Shown: positions 45,154-53,603 of the stretch, piece by piece
Layout of the letters: each line of letters opens with the position of its first letter
Numbering within the stretch: the stretch's first letter is position 1
Assembly: GCA_964565925.1 (NCBI GenBank)
Contig: CAZMGV010000002.1
Span: 124,001 to 188,000, forward strand
Origin: CAZMGV01 sp964565925
GTDB lineage: Bacteria; JAGRBM01; JAHCIT01
DNA: 64,000 bases
Direction of reading: 5' to 3'
Notes under the pieces: model-generated
Told to the model about the DNA's origin: nothing
The model's database searches: none
The model's input: the letters and a program-made list of their open reading frames with translations, nothing else
Program-made: the position numbers and the translations under genes

Positions 45154-47172
45154 TTATTTCACGCGGATCGGCAGAATCATCATCGGAATGCCGTCCATCC
45201 CGAGTCTCGACTGGATGGCGAACGCGGTCCGGTTGTGCAGGATCTGCTGGATAAAGGTTTCCTTGGCGAAAATCAGGTTGCCGGCAAAGAATGTCGAGTG
45301 GGGGTATTTCTCGCGGACGGCGAGGCAGAGCTTCTCCGCCTCAGAAACCGCTTCGATACCGACCGAGTGCGCGCCCTCAGCCGCCATCCCGAACCGGTTG
45401 GCGAGCTCGACGTATTTCGCGAGCGACGCCTTTGTGTTTTCTTCCAGATGACCGGCTTCCTCGATACCCTTGAAATTCCCGGTATCGATCACCGCGACCG
45501 AGACGAACACCATCTGCTCGAAATGCTTCGGGAAGGTCCGGATGATTCCCATCAGCGAATGGACACCCAGTCCGCTGTAGCCGCCCACGAGCAGGACGGC
45601 GGTCCGGCGGCTCTTGTGCATCTCGAAGGGCTGCTCCGGCAGTTTCCCCGAGAAGAGCGCGGGATCGGTGAGCATCTGCGACAGATGCTCCAGCCGTGCG
45701 TAAACGCCCTTGTAGTGGCGCTTGACCTGGATACAGAGCACGATGACGCAGGTGGTGATCAGGAGCGTCAGCCAGGCGCCTTCGGTGAACTTTTCGACGA
45801 CCACGACCGTCAGAATCGTGAGACAGAGCGTGAGGCCCGTCATGTGGACCGGCAGCGCCTTCTTCCATTCGGGGTGCTTCTTGCGCTCCTGGATCCAGAA
45901 CTTGCACATGCCGATCTCGGTGAGGGAGAACGTGATGAACACGTTGATTGAATACATCGTCACGAGCACGTCGATGTTGCCACGCGAATAGAGCAGCGTC
46001 GCCAGAGACGCGAGTCCCATCACGACGATTCCGTAATAGGCGGTCAGCCGCTCCGAGAGCGAACTGAACCGGTGCGGCAGCCACGAGTCGAGCGCCATGT
46101 TCGCCATGACGCGGGGACCGTCCAGGAATCCGGCCTGCGCCGCGACAATCAGCAGCGCGCCTTCCGAGAACAGCGTGACGATGACGAACCAGGGGCCGTA
46201 GTTGAGCCGTTCGACCATGACGGCGTTGAGCGTCTTGCCCGGTTCCGGCGTTACATGCAGAAGCAGGTATGCGAGCAGGATGCCACCCGCCGTCACGGCC
46301 AGCGACGTGGCCATATAGACCATGGTCCGCTTGGCGGTGGGAACTCTCGGCTCGCGCATGATCTGCACACCGTTGGAGACCGCCTCGATACCGGTATAGG
46401 TGCCGGCGCCGCGTGAATAGGCCCGGGCGAGGAGCAGGAACACGGCCCAGCCGCCCATCGTGTTCACGTCGCTGCGAATGTTGCGTCCGACCTCTCCCAT
46501 GACGGCGGGCAGTTCGAAGCCGTGTTTTATAAAGGTTCCGACGAGCACCACGACGTGCGTCAGCAGGAACAGCATGAATATCGGGAGCAGCAACTGGATC
46601 GACTCTTTCGCCCCGCGCAGATTGATGACGATCAGGCCGATGATGGCGATACCCTCGACGATCAGTTTCCAGTGCGCCCATTCCATCGGCAGGAAACTGA
46701 AAATCTGGTCGGCGCTGGAGGCGATCGAAACGGTGATCGTGAGGACGTAGTCTACGAGCAGGGCACAGCCCGAGATGAGCCCGAAATACGGTCCGAGCAG
46801 CTTGGTCGCCACCACGTATCCGCCGCCGCCGTGGGGGAAATGCTCGATGATCCGGCTGTAGGCGTATGAGATAATGAACACCGTCATCATCGTCGCGCCG
46901 GCAAGGATGATCGCCAGGTGCGTGTGGCCTTCCAGCGCCCGGAAGGTTTCTTCCGGACCGTAAGCCGACGACGACAGGCCGTCGGCTCCGAGACCCACCC
47001 ACGCCAGAAACGCGACCAGCGAGATGTGGTGAAAGAGCGAAGGGTCCTTCAGGTCGCGCGGTTTTCCGACCAGGAAACGCCAGGATTTCTGGACGATATT
47101 GGGTTTTTCTTCGGTATCCACGGGCGGGTTGGGCGAAGGATCGGGTTCCTGGCTCGGGCTGAGGATGGTCAT
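45154..47172 (-). CDS. KimA-like APC-superfamily permease 2 (c-di-AMP riboswitch controlled)
   Basis: This 672-residue paralogue of permease 1 shares VGKPRD, GLGADGLSSSAYGPEE and FPHGGGGYVVATKLLG, about twelve membrane helices and the same C-terminal cytoplasmic domain (VLLVGGYSGLGVHS..., FFAGNLIFAKETF). ATG 47172 was chosen because GGAG lies 9 bases upstream; the frame is open further upstream but that part is riboswitch RNA. KimA-like proteins import potassium. Having two copies suggests different affinities or expression ranges (inference). The upstream c-di-AMP riboswitch is nearly identical in its core to that of permease 1. Confidence 0.88.
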   Translation of the reverse strand: MTILSPSQEPDPSPNPPVDTEEKPNIVQKSWRFLVGKPRDLKDPSLFHHISLVAFLAWVGLGADGLSSSAYGPEETFRALEGHTHLAIILAGATMMTVFIISYAYSRIIEHFPHGGGGYVVATKLLGPYFGLISGCALLVDYVLTITVSIASSADQIFSFLPMEWAHWKLIVEGIAIIGLIVINLRGAKESIQLLLPIFMLFLLTHVVVLVGTFIKHGFELPAVMGEVGRNIRSDVNTMGGWAVFLLLARAYSRGAGTYTGIEAVSNGVQIMREPRVPTAKRTMVYMATSLAVTAGGILLAYLLLHVTPEPGKTLNAVMVERLNYGPWFVIVTLFSEGALLIVAAQAGFLDGPRVMANMALDSWLPHRFSSLSERLTAYYGIVVMGLASLATLLYSRGNIDVLVTMYSINVFITFSLTEIGMCKFWIQERKKHPEWKKALPVHMTGLTLCLTILTVVVVEKFTEGAWLTLLITTCVIVLCIQVKRHYKGVYARLEHLSQMLTDPALFSGKLPEQPFEMHKSRRTAVLLVGGYSGLGVHSLMGIIRTFPKHFEQMVFVSVAVIDTGNFKGIEEAGHLEENTKASLAKYVELANRFGMAAEGAHSVGIEAVSEAEKLCLAVREKYPHSTFFAGNLIFAKETFIQQILHNRTAFAIQSRLGMDGIPMMILPIRVK

Positions 47173-47181
47173 GGCCGTATC

Positions 47182-47240
47182 TCCGGAGAGCTGGAAGTTC
47201 AGGACGGCAAAAAACGAGGGGAAGGCCGCCGCTCTCCGGA
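47182..47240 (-). promoter_or_regulatory. Riboswitch expression platform: hairpin masking the ribosome-binding site
   Basis: In the mRNA, TCCGGAGAGC (47240-47231) is perfectly complementary over 10 bases to GCTCTCCGGA (47191-47182), whose end overlaps the GGAG ribosome-binding site of permease 2. The 39-base interior contains T6 (47209-47204 region). Formation of this hairpin would block translation and could be governed by the aptamer just upstream. Confidence 0.6.
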
Positions 47241-47255
47241 CGGAACTCCCTTTCG

Positions 47256-47407
47256 ACACCTACGGGGTTAGCTGACGGACTCGGGCCGAAAGGTTCGGTT
47301 GCCCTACGCCGGTTTCCCGGCGATTCGCCCCTGCCTGTGGTTTTACAACCTCTGGCGTTTGGGTCCCCCGCTCCGGACTTACGGGAAGTCCGGACTCGGC
47401 GATGCGT
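47256..47407 (-). promoter_or_regulatory. ydaO/yuaA-type cyclic di-AMP riboswitch, upstream of permease 2
   Basis: The minus strand carries the same ordered blocks as the first copy: ACGCATCGCCGAGTCCGG, GGGGGACCC (exact B. subtilis form), a variable hairpin, GGGGCGAATCGCC, GTAGGGC, a CTTT-loop hairpin, CCCGAGTCCGTCAGCTAACC, and a closing GTGT pairing with ACGC. About 85 bases (47261-47334) are almost identical to the first riboswitch, while the variable hairpins differ. This implies duplication with selection on the ligand-binding core. Confidence 0.93.
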
Positions 47408-47411
47408 GGCC

Positions 47412-47440
47412 ATGATGAGTACAGACGTCTCGTCACGCAA
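47412..47440 (-). promoter_or_regulatory. Candidate promoter of permease 2 leader
   Basis: TTGCGT (minus strand, 47440-47435) and CATCAT (47417-47412) are separated by 17 bases. The predicted transcript starts at the riboswitch's first stem, exactly as at the first copy. The individual boxes are weak matches; the repeated placement is the main support. Confidence 0.5.
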
Positions 47441-47602
47441 TAGTCATCTGGCGTCTTAACACTAATTCCTAAATAAATACGGCATGTTATAAGACCAAAG
47501 TTTACAAAACGGGCCGGATAAGCCGATTTATCCCTACCCCATTGCGGTTCAGTAACAGTTTCATTTACAAACTGAACACAATTACTTGGAGGCGTCTACT
47601 CC

Positions 47603-48394
47603 TTGTCCGCTTATCTACGCACGCTGGTCCTCTGGACCTACCTCGCGATCTTCACGCCGATTGCGAGCACACTGGCAATTCTCGTCAGTCCTTTCGACCG
47701 TTTAGGCCTTACTAAACACGCTAATCATTTCACCAACTTCCCGACCCTCTACTGGTCCCGGGGGCTGGTCTGGGCGGCGAACTCCTCGCTCGAGGTAATG
47801 GGCCGGATACCGGAAAAACTGTCCCCCTACATCATCACCTCGAACCACCGCTCGCACCTGGACGGCCCGGTGCTGCTCTGGACCCTCAAGCCGGTGTCGT
47901 TCCGTTTCATGGTGAAGTGGGAACTGCTCTACGTGCCGATCATGGGTGTCGCCATGTGGGCGATCGGCATGGTGCTGGTGAAACGCGGCAACCGGGCCTC
48001 CGCCCAGCGGTCGATCGCGCAGGTGATCGAGAAGATCCGCAACGGCCAGAACATCGTCGTCTTTCCGGAAGGCACGCGCAGCCGCGAGAAAGACGGCTCG
48101 AAACTGCTGCCGTTCAAGAAGGGCGCCTTCATCACGGCCCAGGCGGGCGGCGTCCCGATCCTGCCGGTCGGAATCGCCGGGTCCGCCGAAATCTACGGTT
48201 ACGGCTGGTTCGCCAGACAGTGGCGCGGACATATCGTCGTGAATGTGGGCGACCCCATCGAGACGACCGGCTACACTGCGGACCAGATCGACGAACTTTC
48301 GGAACGGGTGCGGGGCGAGATCGCCCGGCTCCGCACCGAAGCCCACGAACTATGGCTGACCCGTATCCGCGCCAAACGAATCACGCTGTTCTGA
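47603..48394 (+). CDS. plsC: 1-acyl-sn-glycerol-3-phosphate acyltransferase (PlsC family)
   Basis: This 263-residue protein has an N-terminal membrane helix (LWTYLAIFTPIASTLAILVSP), the catalytic HX4D motif His82-Asp87 in NHRSHLDG, and the lysophosphatidate-binding motif FPEGTRSR near residues 154-161, followed by PILPVGIAG. It acylates lysophosphatidic acid to phosphatidic acid in the inner membrane. The start is TTG with GGAGG at 47588-47592, 10 bases upstream. Its 3' end overlaps the M23 peptidase gene by 43 bases. A second, different acyltransferase occurs at 59591. Confidence 0.93.
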   Translation: MSAYLRTLVLWTYLAIFTPIASTLAILVSPFDRLGLTKHANHFTNFPTLYWSRGLVWAANSSLEVMGRIPEKLSPYIITSNHRSHLDGPVLLWTLKPVSFRFMVKWELLYVPIMGVAMWAIGMVLVKRGNRASAQRSIAQVIEKIRNGQNIVVFPEGTRSREKDGSKLLPFKKGAFITAQAGGVPILPVGIAGSAEIYGYGWFARQWRGHIVVNVGDPIETTGYTADQIDELSERVRGEIARLRTEAHELWLTRIRAKRITLF

Positions 48395-49677
48395 CCGGCC
48401 GGACCATCGGCCGGACCACCGGCCGGACCACCGGCCGGGCGGCCGCGCGGGCGGCCGCGCGGGCATTCGTGCTGTGCGGATTCCTGGCCGCATTCTTCAC
48501 AACCGCCGCCGCCAGGGACCGGAAACCGGCGCCGGAGCCCTCCCCCGCGCGGCCGGTTCTGCCGCAAACCCGGATCCCGGTCCTCGTCAGGCCGTACGAG
48601 GGCGAATTCCCGCTGACCAATTTCTTCGACCACGACCTTCCCCGTCCCTTCAAGCCCCACAACGGCTACCAGCTCACCTTCTGGGGCGAGCACGTCCGCG
48701 CCGGTTATGACGGACACGACGGCTACGACTGGACGATGCCCGAAGGTACTGCGGTGCTCGCCGCGGCGGACGGAACCGTCGAGTTCGCCGGGACCGCCGA
48801 CAGTATCTTCTGCGGATTCACCGGCTCGAAAACGCCGGGCGCGCTGACGGTCCGGATCGGCCACGACATTCCGCCCGGCGCCGCATCGACGGACGGGGGC
48901 CCCAACGGCGCGGAGATCACAAAACTGGTCACCGGCTACGCGCACCTCTCGAAGCTGCTCGTGAAAAAGGGACAGAAGGTTTCCGCCGGCGAGAAAATCG
49001 GGCTCTCCGGCAACACCGGCTGCAGCGAGGCCCCCCACCTGCATCTGGCGACCTGGGTCGAAACGCCCGCAACCGGGGGCAAACTCGTGGCGGTCGATCC
49101 CTACGGCTGGGCCGCAGCGGGGCCCGACCCCTGGAGCGCCGAACCGGACGGCGCGCCGAGCGTCTGGTTCTGGAAGCCCGGCGCCGAGCCGCTCCTCTAC
49201 GGCGAGATTTCCGACAAACCCAACTCCGAGCCCGGCAGCGGATCGCCCGTTGCGATCACCCGGCTTCGCTGGGCGGGCTACCGGGACGACCTGAACCCGG
49301 ACAACGAGTTCATCGAGATCACCGCCGACCCCGACCACCTGCCGCTTCCGGATCTCGACCTCTCCGGCTTCGAGATCCGCAACCTCGCCGGGGACGTCTA
49401 CCGTTTCAGGGCCGGAACCCGGCTGAAGAAGGGCCAGACGCTGCGCCTCTACTCCGGCAAGGGCCGCGACACGGCCGGGGTCAGATACTGGGGACGCAAA
49501 ACCGGCGTCTGGAACAACCTGAACGAGTGCGCCCGGATCGCGACGAATTCGGGGAACATCATTTACCAGTTCCATACGCAGAAGGACGCGTGTCGGATGC
49601 CGGACCGGATCTCCTCGCCCGAGCTGTTCGAGCCGCCCGGGCCGCCAGAGCCGGTGAAAGGGCCGCCGCCCGGCTGA
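48352..49677 (+). CDS. Secreted M23 peptidase with C-terminal lamin-tail domain
   Basis: The 441-residue product has an Arg-rich repeat N-terminus, then a signal-like helix (AFVLCGFLAAFFTTAAA), a LytM/M23 domain and a lamin-tail (LTD) domain. The M23 zinc ligands are His122 and Asp126 (GHDGYDW), with His198 (GYAHLS) and the H-x-H motif His229/His231. The LTD (~285-400) shows DNEFIEI, LDLSGFEIRN and VWNNLNECARI. M23 enzymes cut peptidoglycan cross-bridges; LTDs are thought to bind surfaces or DNA. ATG 48352 lies inside plsC; a later in-frame start near the signal helix is possible, which would remove the repeat-coded segment. Confidence 0.85.
   Translation: MADPYPRQTNHAVLTGRTIGRTTGRTTGRAAARAAARAFVLCGFLAAFFTTAAARDRKPAPEPSPARPVLPQTRIPVLVRPYEGEFPLTNFFDHDLPRPFKPHNGYQLTFWGEHVRAGYDGHDGYDWTMPEGTAVLAAADGTVEFAGTADSIFCGFTGSKTPGALTVRIGHDIPPGAASTDGGPNGAEITKLVTGYAHLSKLLVKKGQKVSAGEKIGLSGNTGCSEAPHLHLATWVETPATGGKLVAVDPYGWAAAGPDPWSAEPDGAPSVWFWKPGAEPLLYGEISDKPNSEPGSGSPVAITRLRWAGYRDDLNPDNEFIEITADPDHLPLPDLDLSGFEIRNLAGDVYRFRAGTRLKKGQTLRLYSGKGRDTAGVRYWGRKTGVWNNLNECARIATNSGNIIYQFHTQKDACRMPDRISSPELFEPPGPPEPVKGPPPG
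48394..48464 (+). repeat. Six tandem 12-base repeats at the plsC/M23 junction
   Basis: Units of the type ACCGGCCGGACC are repeated in tandem with drift to GGCCGCGCGGGC. They encode the tetrapeptide series TGRT-IGRT-TGRT-TGRA-AARA-AARA before the signal helix of the M23 protein. The array begins exactly at the plsC stop codon. Confidence 0.85.
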
Positions 49678-49690
49678 GCCGGGACCTGCC

Positions 49691-50899
49691 ATGAGTGAAC
49701 CCACGGCCCCCGACGGCACCGGCCTGCGCGAGCTGGCCGGGCTTTTTCTGAAACTGGGCACCACCGCGTTCGGCGGACCCGCCGTCCATATCGCCATGAT
49801 GGAAGAAGAGGTCGTGCGGCGACGCGGGTGGATGAGCGAGTCGAAATTCCTGGACCTGCTCGCCGCGACGAACCTGATCCCCGGCCCCAACTCCACCGAG
49901 ATGGCGATCCACGTGGGTTACGAACGGGCCGGATGGCGCGGCCTCGTCGTGGCCGGAACCTGTTTTATCGCGCCCGCCATGCTGATCGTGGGATGTATCG
50001 CGGAACTTTATGTCCGGTTCGGGAGCCTGCCCGAAACCGGGTGGCTGCTCTACGGCGTCAAGCCGGTGCTGATCGCCATCATCGCGCAGGCGGTCTGGTC
50101 GCTGGGAAAATCCACGCTCAAGGCCGCTCCGCTGAGGATTGTCGCGGCGGCGGCGTTCGGACTGGCGCTCTACGGCCTCAACGAGCTGGCGATCCTGTTC
50201 GGCATGGGCGGCGCCATGCTGCTGGGCGAAATCGTCCGGGAACACCGCGAAGGGAAACCGGGCGGACTCCCCGCACTGGTTCCCTGGTTTGTTCCGTCCG
50301 CATTTACCGTAACGGCGACGGCCGTCACCGCGACCACCGCTGCTACCGTATTCACCACCGGCGGCCTGTTCTGGTTCTTCTTCAAGGTGGGCTCCGTGCT
50401 CTACGGCAGCGGCTACGTGCTGATCGCCTTCATCCAGAACGGACTGGTCGAGCATCTGGGATGGCTCACCAAAGGCGAACTGCTGGACGCCGTCGCCGTC
50501 GGGCAGATCACGCCGGGGCCGCTGTTCACGACGGCGACGTTTATCGGTTACATGCTGGGCGCGAGACACGGCACCGGCGGCCCGCTCACCGGTTTTCTGG
50601 CGACACTGGGGATTTTTCTGCCGGCATTTATCTTCGTCGCGATCACCGGCCCCTACGTCTACCGCCTGCGCAAGTCGGCCTATACGGGCGCGGTGCTGGA
50701 CGGGATCGTCGCCGCCTCGCTGGCGCTGATGGCGGCGGCCGTGGTGGCGCTCACCCGCACGGCCGTTACCGATGTTCCGACGGCCGTAATCGCCGGTGTA
50801 TCGGCGGTCCTGCTGGTCAGATACAAGCTGAACTCGACCTGGCTGGTGCTCGGAACCGCGCCGCTCGGCTGGGCGCTGCACCTGCTCGGTTATATCTGA
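49691..50899 (+). CDS. chrA: Chromate transporter (CHR family, two-domain form)
   Basis: This 402-residue protein shows the long CHR form with two homologous halves. The N-terminal half has FGGPAVHIAMMEEEVVRRRGW and NLIPGPNSTEMAIHVGY; the C-terminal half has FFKVGSVLYGSGYVLIAF and VGQITPGPLFTTATFIGY. About ten membrane helices are predicted. ChrA exports chromate in exchange for sulfate, or acts as an oxyanion transporter. No chrB-type regulator is adjacent, so chromate resistance is plausible but not shown. It starts 13 bases after the M23 gene and may be co-transcribed. Confidence 0.93.
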   Translation: MSEPTAPDGTGLRELAGLFLKLGTTAFGGPAVHIAMMEEEVVRRRGWMSESKFLDLLAATNLIPGPNSTEMAIHVGYERAGWRGLVVAGTCFIAPAMLIVGCIAELYVRFGSLPETGWLLYGVKPVLIAIIAQAVWSLGKSTLKAAPLRIVAAAAFGLALYGLNELAILFGMGGAMLLGEIVREHREGKPGGLPALVPWFVPSAFTVTATAVTATTAATVFTTGGLFWFFFKVGSVLYGSGYVLIAFIQNGLVEHLGWLTKGELLDAVAVGQITPGPLFTTATFIGYMLGARHGTGGPLTGFLATLGIFLPAFIFVAITGPYVYRLRKSAYTGAVLDGIVAASLALMAAAVVALTRTAVTDVPTAVIAGVSAVLLVRYKLNSTWLVLGTAPLGWALHLLGYI

Positions 50900-50912
50900 C
50901 TTATCTTTTGGA

Positions 50913-51305
50913 TCAGGAGTTTCCGGGGGGTTCGGGAGTTTCGGCCCGGGCCGGTTTGCCCGACAGCATCCACTCTTTCGCCCAGTCGAGCGTGCCCGAC
51001 GGCCCGCGCTCGAACATGACCTCGCGGGCCTCTTCGAACAGCGACTTCACCCGCCCCTTGAGACGGCGCTCGTAGGCCGGGATTTTCAGCCACTCGGGCG
51101 GGACGCTTTCCTCGTACACCTTCAGGGATTCGGTGCCGTGGGGTTTCTTCTCCCACTCCAGCTCGACCCAGAGCCGGACGGGGTGGCCCTCCGCGACGCT
51201 GTCGTCGTCGGCTCGCGGCACGTCCAGCCACAGCCAGATCGTCACGCGCCCCTCGGTTTCGGAAACCGTCCGGGTGGCGTCGATATAGGTCGTGTCGATT
51301 TTCAC
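50913..51305 (-). CDS. Conserved hypothetical protein
   Basis: I cannot name this 130-residue cytoplasmic protein. It has a beta-rich N-terminal half with many acidic and tryptophan residues (VTIWLWLDVPRADDDSVAEG, VRLWVELEWEKKPHG) and a helical basic C-terminal half (RRLKGRVKSLFEEAREVMF). No signal peptide or membrane helix is seen. It converges with chrA and lies 44 bases downstream of the convergently placed SDR stop on the same strand; it may have its own promoter. Confidence 0.65.
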   Translation of the reverse strand: MKIDTTYIDATRTVSETEGRVTIWLWLDVPRADDDSVAEGHPVRLWVELEWEKKPHGTESLKVYEESVPPEWLKIPAYERRLKGRVKSLFEEAREVMFERGPSGTLDWAKEWMLSGKPARAETPEPPGNS

Positions 51306-51349
51306 CGCTTCAGCGTATCACCGGTGCGGGGCGGAATCAGCACACAGAA

Positions 51350-52582
51350 TCAGGCTGCTGCCTTGTCGCGCTTCTCGAAAAACTGGTCCAGCCTCGGCAG
51401 CCAGCCGTTCTCGCGGTACCACTCGATCGACTGGCGCAGGCCGTCGTAGGTGCGGGGGTAGTTGAACCGGAACCCCGTCGCCTTGAGCTTCTGCGTGTTC
51501 AGGATGTGATTGGACCGCAGGTAGCCCAGGAAATCGAGGTCGAGCGACGGCTTGAGATAGTCCTTTATCCCGGACTTGAGCATCTGCGCCCAGCCCTTGT
51601 CGATATTCCTGCGCGGACCGGCCAGCCACTCGTCCGGAACATAGTCCACCACGCGTCCGATCAGGTTCAGGACGCCCACCGGCAGCTGGATCTCCCGGGA
51701 CGCCGGGATGCCGAACTCGTCGGCGATGAAGGACGCCATGTCGCCCCAGGCGAGCGGGGTGTCGTCGGCGCAGTTGTAGGCCTCGCCCACCTTGCCGTGC
51801 TCGGCAATGTGAACGAGCGCCCGGGCCACGTCCTCCACATGGACGTTGGACAGTTTGGGACCGCCGGGGATGCGGAACGCTTCCTTCACGCCGAAGTAGC
51901 GCATCATCGCGAAGGTCGACAGGAAGGTCACGATTCCGTAGCGGGAGCGCGGCCCGTAGATGACCGTGGGCCGCAGCGACACGACCGGCAGCCCCTTCGT
52001 GCGGCAGTAGTCGAAGGCGACCGCCTCGCCCTGCTCTTTCGTCTCTTCGTAGGCGTTCTTCGGGCGGTGCGGCCAGTTCTCGTCCACCGGATCGGAACCC
52101 AGCACGCCGTAGACGCCCACCGTGGCGACGTGAACGAACTTTTCCAGTTTCGCGTCGACGGACGCCCGGCACATGATTTCCGTCGCCTTCACGTTGGCGT
52201 TGAACAGCTGCTCGCGGGTGGCGCCGAAATGGAAAAGCCCCACGACGTTGAACACGTGGGTGACGTCTTTCAGCAGCGCCCGGCACTGTTCGATGTCGAG
52301 CAGGTCGGCGCCCACGGTTTCGACGCCCAGTTCCTTTTTAAGATGATCCAGTTTCACCTTCGGAAGGTCGGTGGCACGGACCTTCCAGCCCTGGCGGACC
52401 AGTTCCCGGACGACGTTATATCCCAGGAACCCGCCCGCTCCGTTCACCAGCGCCAGCCGCCCGGACGGGGATTTCGGCGCGGTGACCGCTTTGAGGCCTG
52501 AGGTCTTGCCCCTGGCCGCCGCCTTCGCTTTTACGGAGACTTTCCTCGTGCGTTTCGAGGTTCCTGACTTCCCGGTAGCCAT
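51350..52582 (-). CDS. NAD-dependent epimerase/dehydratase (extended SDR, 3-beta-HSD-like)
   Basis: The start at ATG 52582 follows AAGGA. The 410-residue product begins with a basic, Lys/Ala-rich segment (TGKSGTSKRTRKVSVKAKAA) of about 45 residues, then an extended SDR domain. The NAD motif is NGAGGFLGYN. ATVGVYG is the catalytic Ser/Thr region, the Tyr-x-x-x-Lys motif is in AYEETK, and SLRPTVIYGPR is the usual downstream block. The C-terminal part (RSNHILNTQKLKATGFRFNYPRTYDGLRQSIEWY) is typical of 3-beta-hydroxysteroid dehydrogenase-like or sterol/hopanoid-related enzymes. The substrate is unknown. The basic tail is unusual and histone-like. Confidence 0.88.
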   Translation of the reverse strand: MATGKSGTSKRTRKVSVKAKAAARGKTSGLKAVTAPKSPSGRLALVNGAGGFLGYNVVRELVRQGWKVRATDLPKVKLDHLKKELGVETVGADLLDIEQCRALLKDVTHVFNVVGLFHFGATREQLFNANVKATEIMCRASVDAKLEKFVHVATVGVYGVLGSDPVDENWPHRPKNAYEETKEQGEAVAFDYCRTKGLPVVSLRPTVIYGPRSRYGIVTFLSTFAMMRYFGVKEAFRIPGGPKLSNVHVEDVARALVHIAEHGKVGEAYNCADDTPLAWGDMASFIADEFGIPASREIQLPVGVLNLIGRVVDYVPDEWLAGPRRNIDKGWAQMLKSGIKDYLKPSLDLDFLGYLRSNHILNTQKLKATGFRFNYPRTYDGLRQSIEWYRENGWLPRLDQFFEKRDKAAA

Positions 52583-52766
52583 AAGCCCGTCCTTCCGGCG
52601 GCCCGTCTGGAGGGGCCGGCGCGGGTCCAAACCTATCCGTACCGGACGGCCCTGAAAACCGCCGCCAGAACATTGCGATTCAGCCGCGCCCCGCCTGAGG
52701 GCCTGGGGCGCCCCCTTGAGACACCCACTTGAGACTCCCCGTCCTTTTGGGCAGACTCGCACTCCC

Positions 52767-53603
52767 ATGTCGTTTGAAACCCACGCCAACGGTAAAATCC
52801 ATTTCGCCCGCGGTCCGGTCAGCCGGATCGTGCTCAACAACCCCGCCAAGCGGAACTCCCTCGACGCCGAGATGGCGGTCGCCATCTCGGGACTGCTCGC
52901 GGAGATCGAAAAGGACTCCTCCGCCCGGGTCGTCGTGTTCCGGGGCTCCGGCGAGCAGGCGTTCTGCTCCGGCTACGACATCGCGTCGATCCCCGCCGGA
53001 GGGAATGTGCCCCGTCCGGGCGACAGCCACGGTGTCAAGAAGGACAGCAACGACATCGAGGCGAACGACCTGCTCCGGATGCTGGACCTGCTGGAGGAGT
53101 TTCCGCTGCCGACCGTCGCGCTCGTGAACGGCCACGCCTACGGAGCGGGCGGCGAACTGGCGGTCACCTGCGACTTCCGCATCGCCGCCAGTCACGGAAA
53201 GTATTCCATGCCGCCGGCGCGGCTGGGCATCTGTTACCACCCGAGGGGGCTCAAGAAGTTCCTGGACCTGATCGGCGCCGGGGCGACCCGGATGCTGTTC
53301 CTCGCCGGCGAGCCGGTGTCGATGGACGAGGCGCACCGGCTGGGCCTCGTGAACAGGGTCGTGAAGACCGAAGAGCTGGACAAGGCGGGCGACGAGCTGG
53401 CCGAACGGCTGGCCCAAAATGCGCCACTGGCGGTAAAAGGGATGAAACGCACTATCCGTTACCTGCTGGAGGAGGTACCCTTGTCGGCCGAACGCGAGAA
53501 GGAGCTGAAAGCCCTCCGGATCGCCTGCTTCCTGTCGAAGGACCTCAAAGAGGGCCAGCGCGCTTTCATGGAAAAGAGGACCCCGAAGTTTGAAGGCCGC
53601 TGA
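52767..53603 (+). CDS. Enoyl-CoA hydratase/isomerase family protein
   Basis: This 278-residue crotonase-fold protein has RIVLNNPAKRNSLD, the oxyanion-hole block AFCSGYDI, and GHAYGAGGELAVTCDFRIA with a Glu in the first catalytic position. The usual second glutamate region (PPARLGICYHPRGL) lacks the typical Glu, so hydratase activity is uncertain; decarboxylase or isomerase roles are possible. ATG 52767 was chosen as the first start after the short divergent gap. Its stop overlaps the start of the MoxR gene by 14 bases. Confidence 0.88.
   Translation: MSFETHANGKIHFARGPVSRIVLNNPAKRNSLDAEMAVAISGLLAEIEKDSSARVVVFRGSGEQAFCSGYDIASIPAGGNVPRPGDSHGVKKDSNDIEANDLLRMLDLLEEFPLPTVALVNGHAYGAGGELAVTCDFRIAASHGKYSMPPARLGICYHPRGLKKFLDLIGAGATRMLFLAGEPVSMDEAHRLGLVNRVVKTEELDKAGDELAERLAQNAPLAVKGMKRTIRYLLEEVPLSAEREKELKALRIACFLSKDLKEGQRAFMEKRTPKFEGR

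Noticed and set aside
45377..47440. Long alternative minus frame over permease 2
   Set aside because: It overlaps permease 2 in another frame and reads through the riboswitch; no recognisable protein.
49691..50899. Chromate-resistance island
   Set aside because: chrA stands alone, with no chrB regulator, mobile-element genes or compositional change around it.
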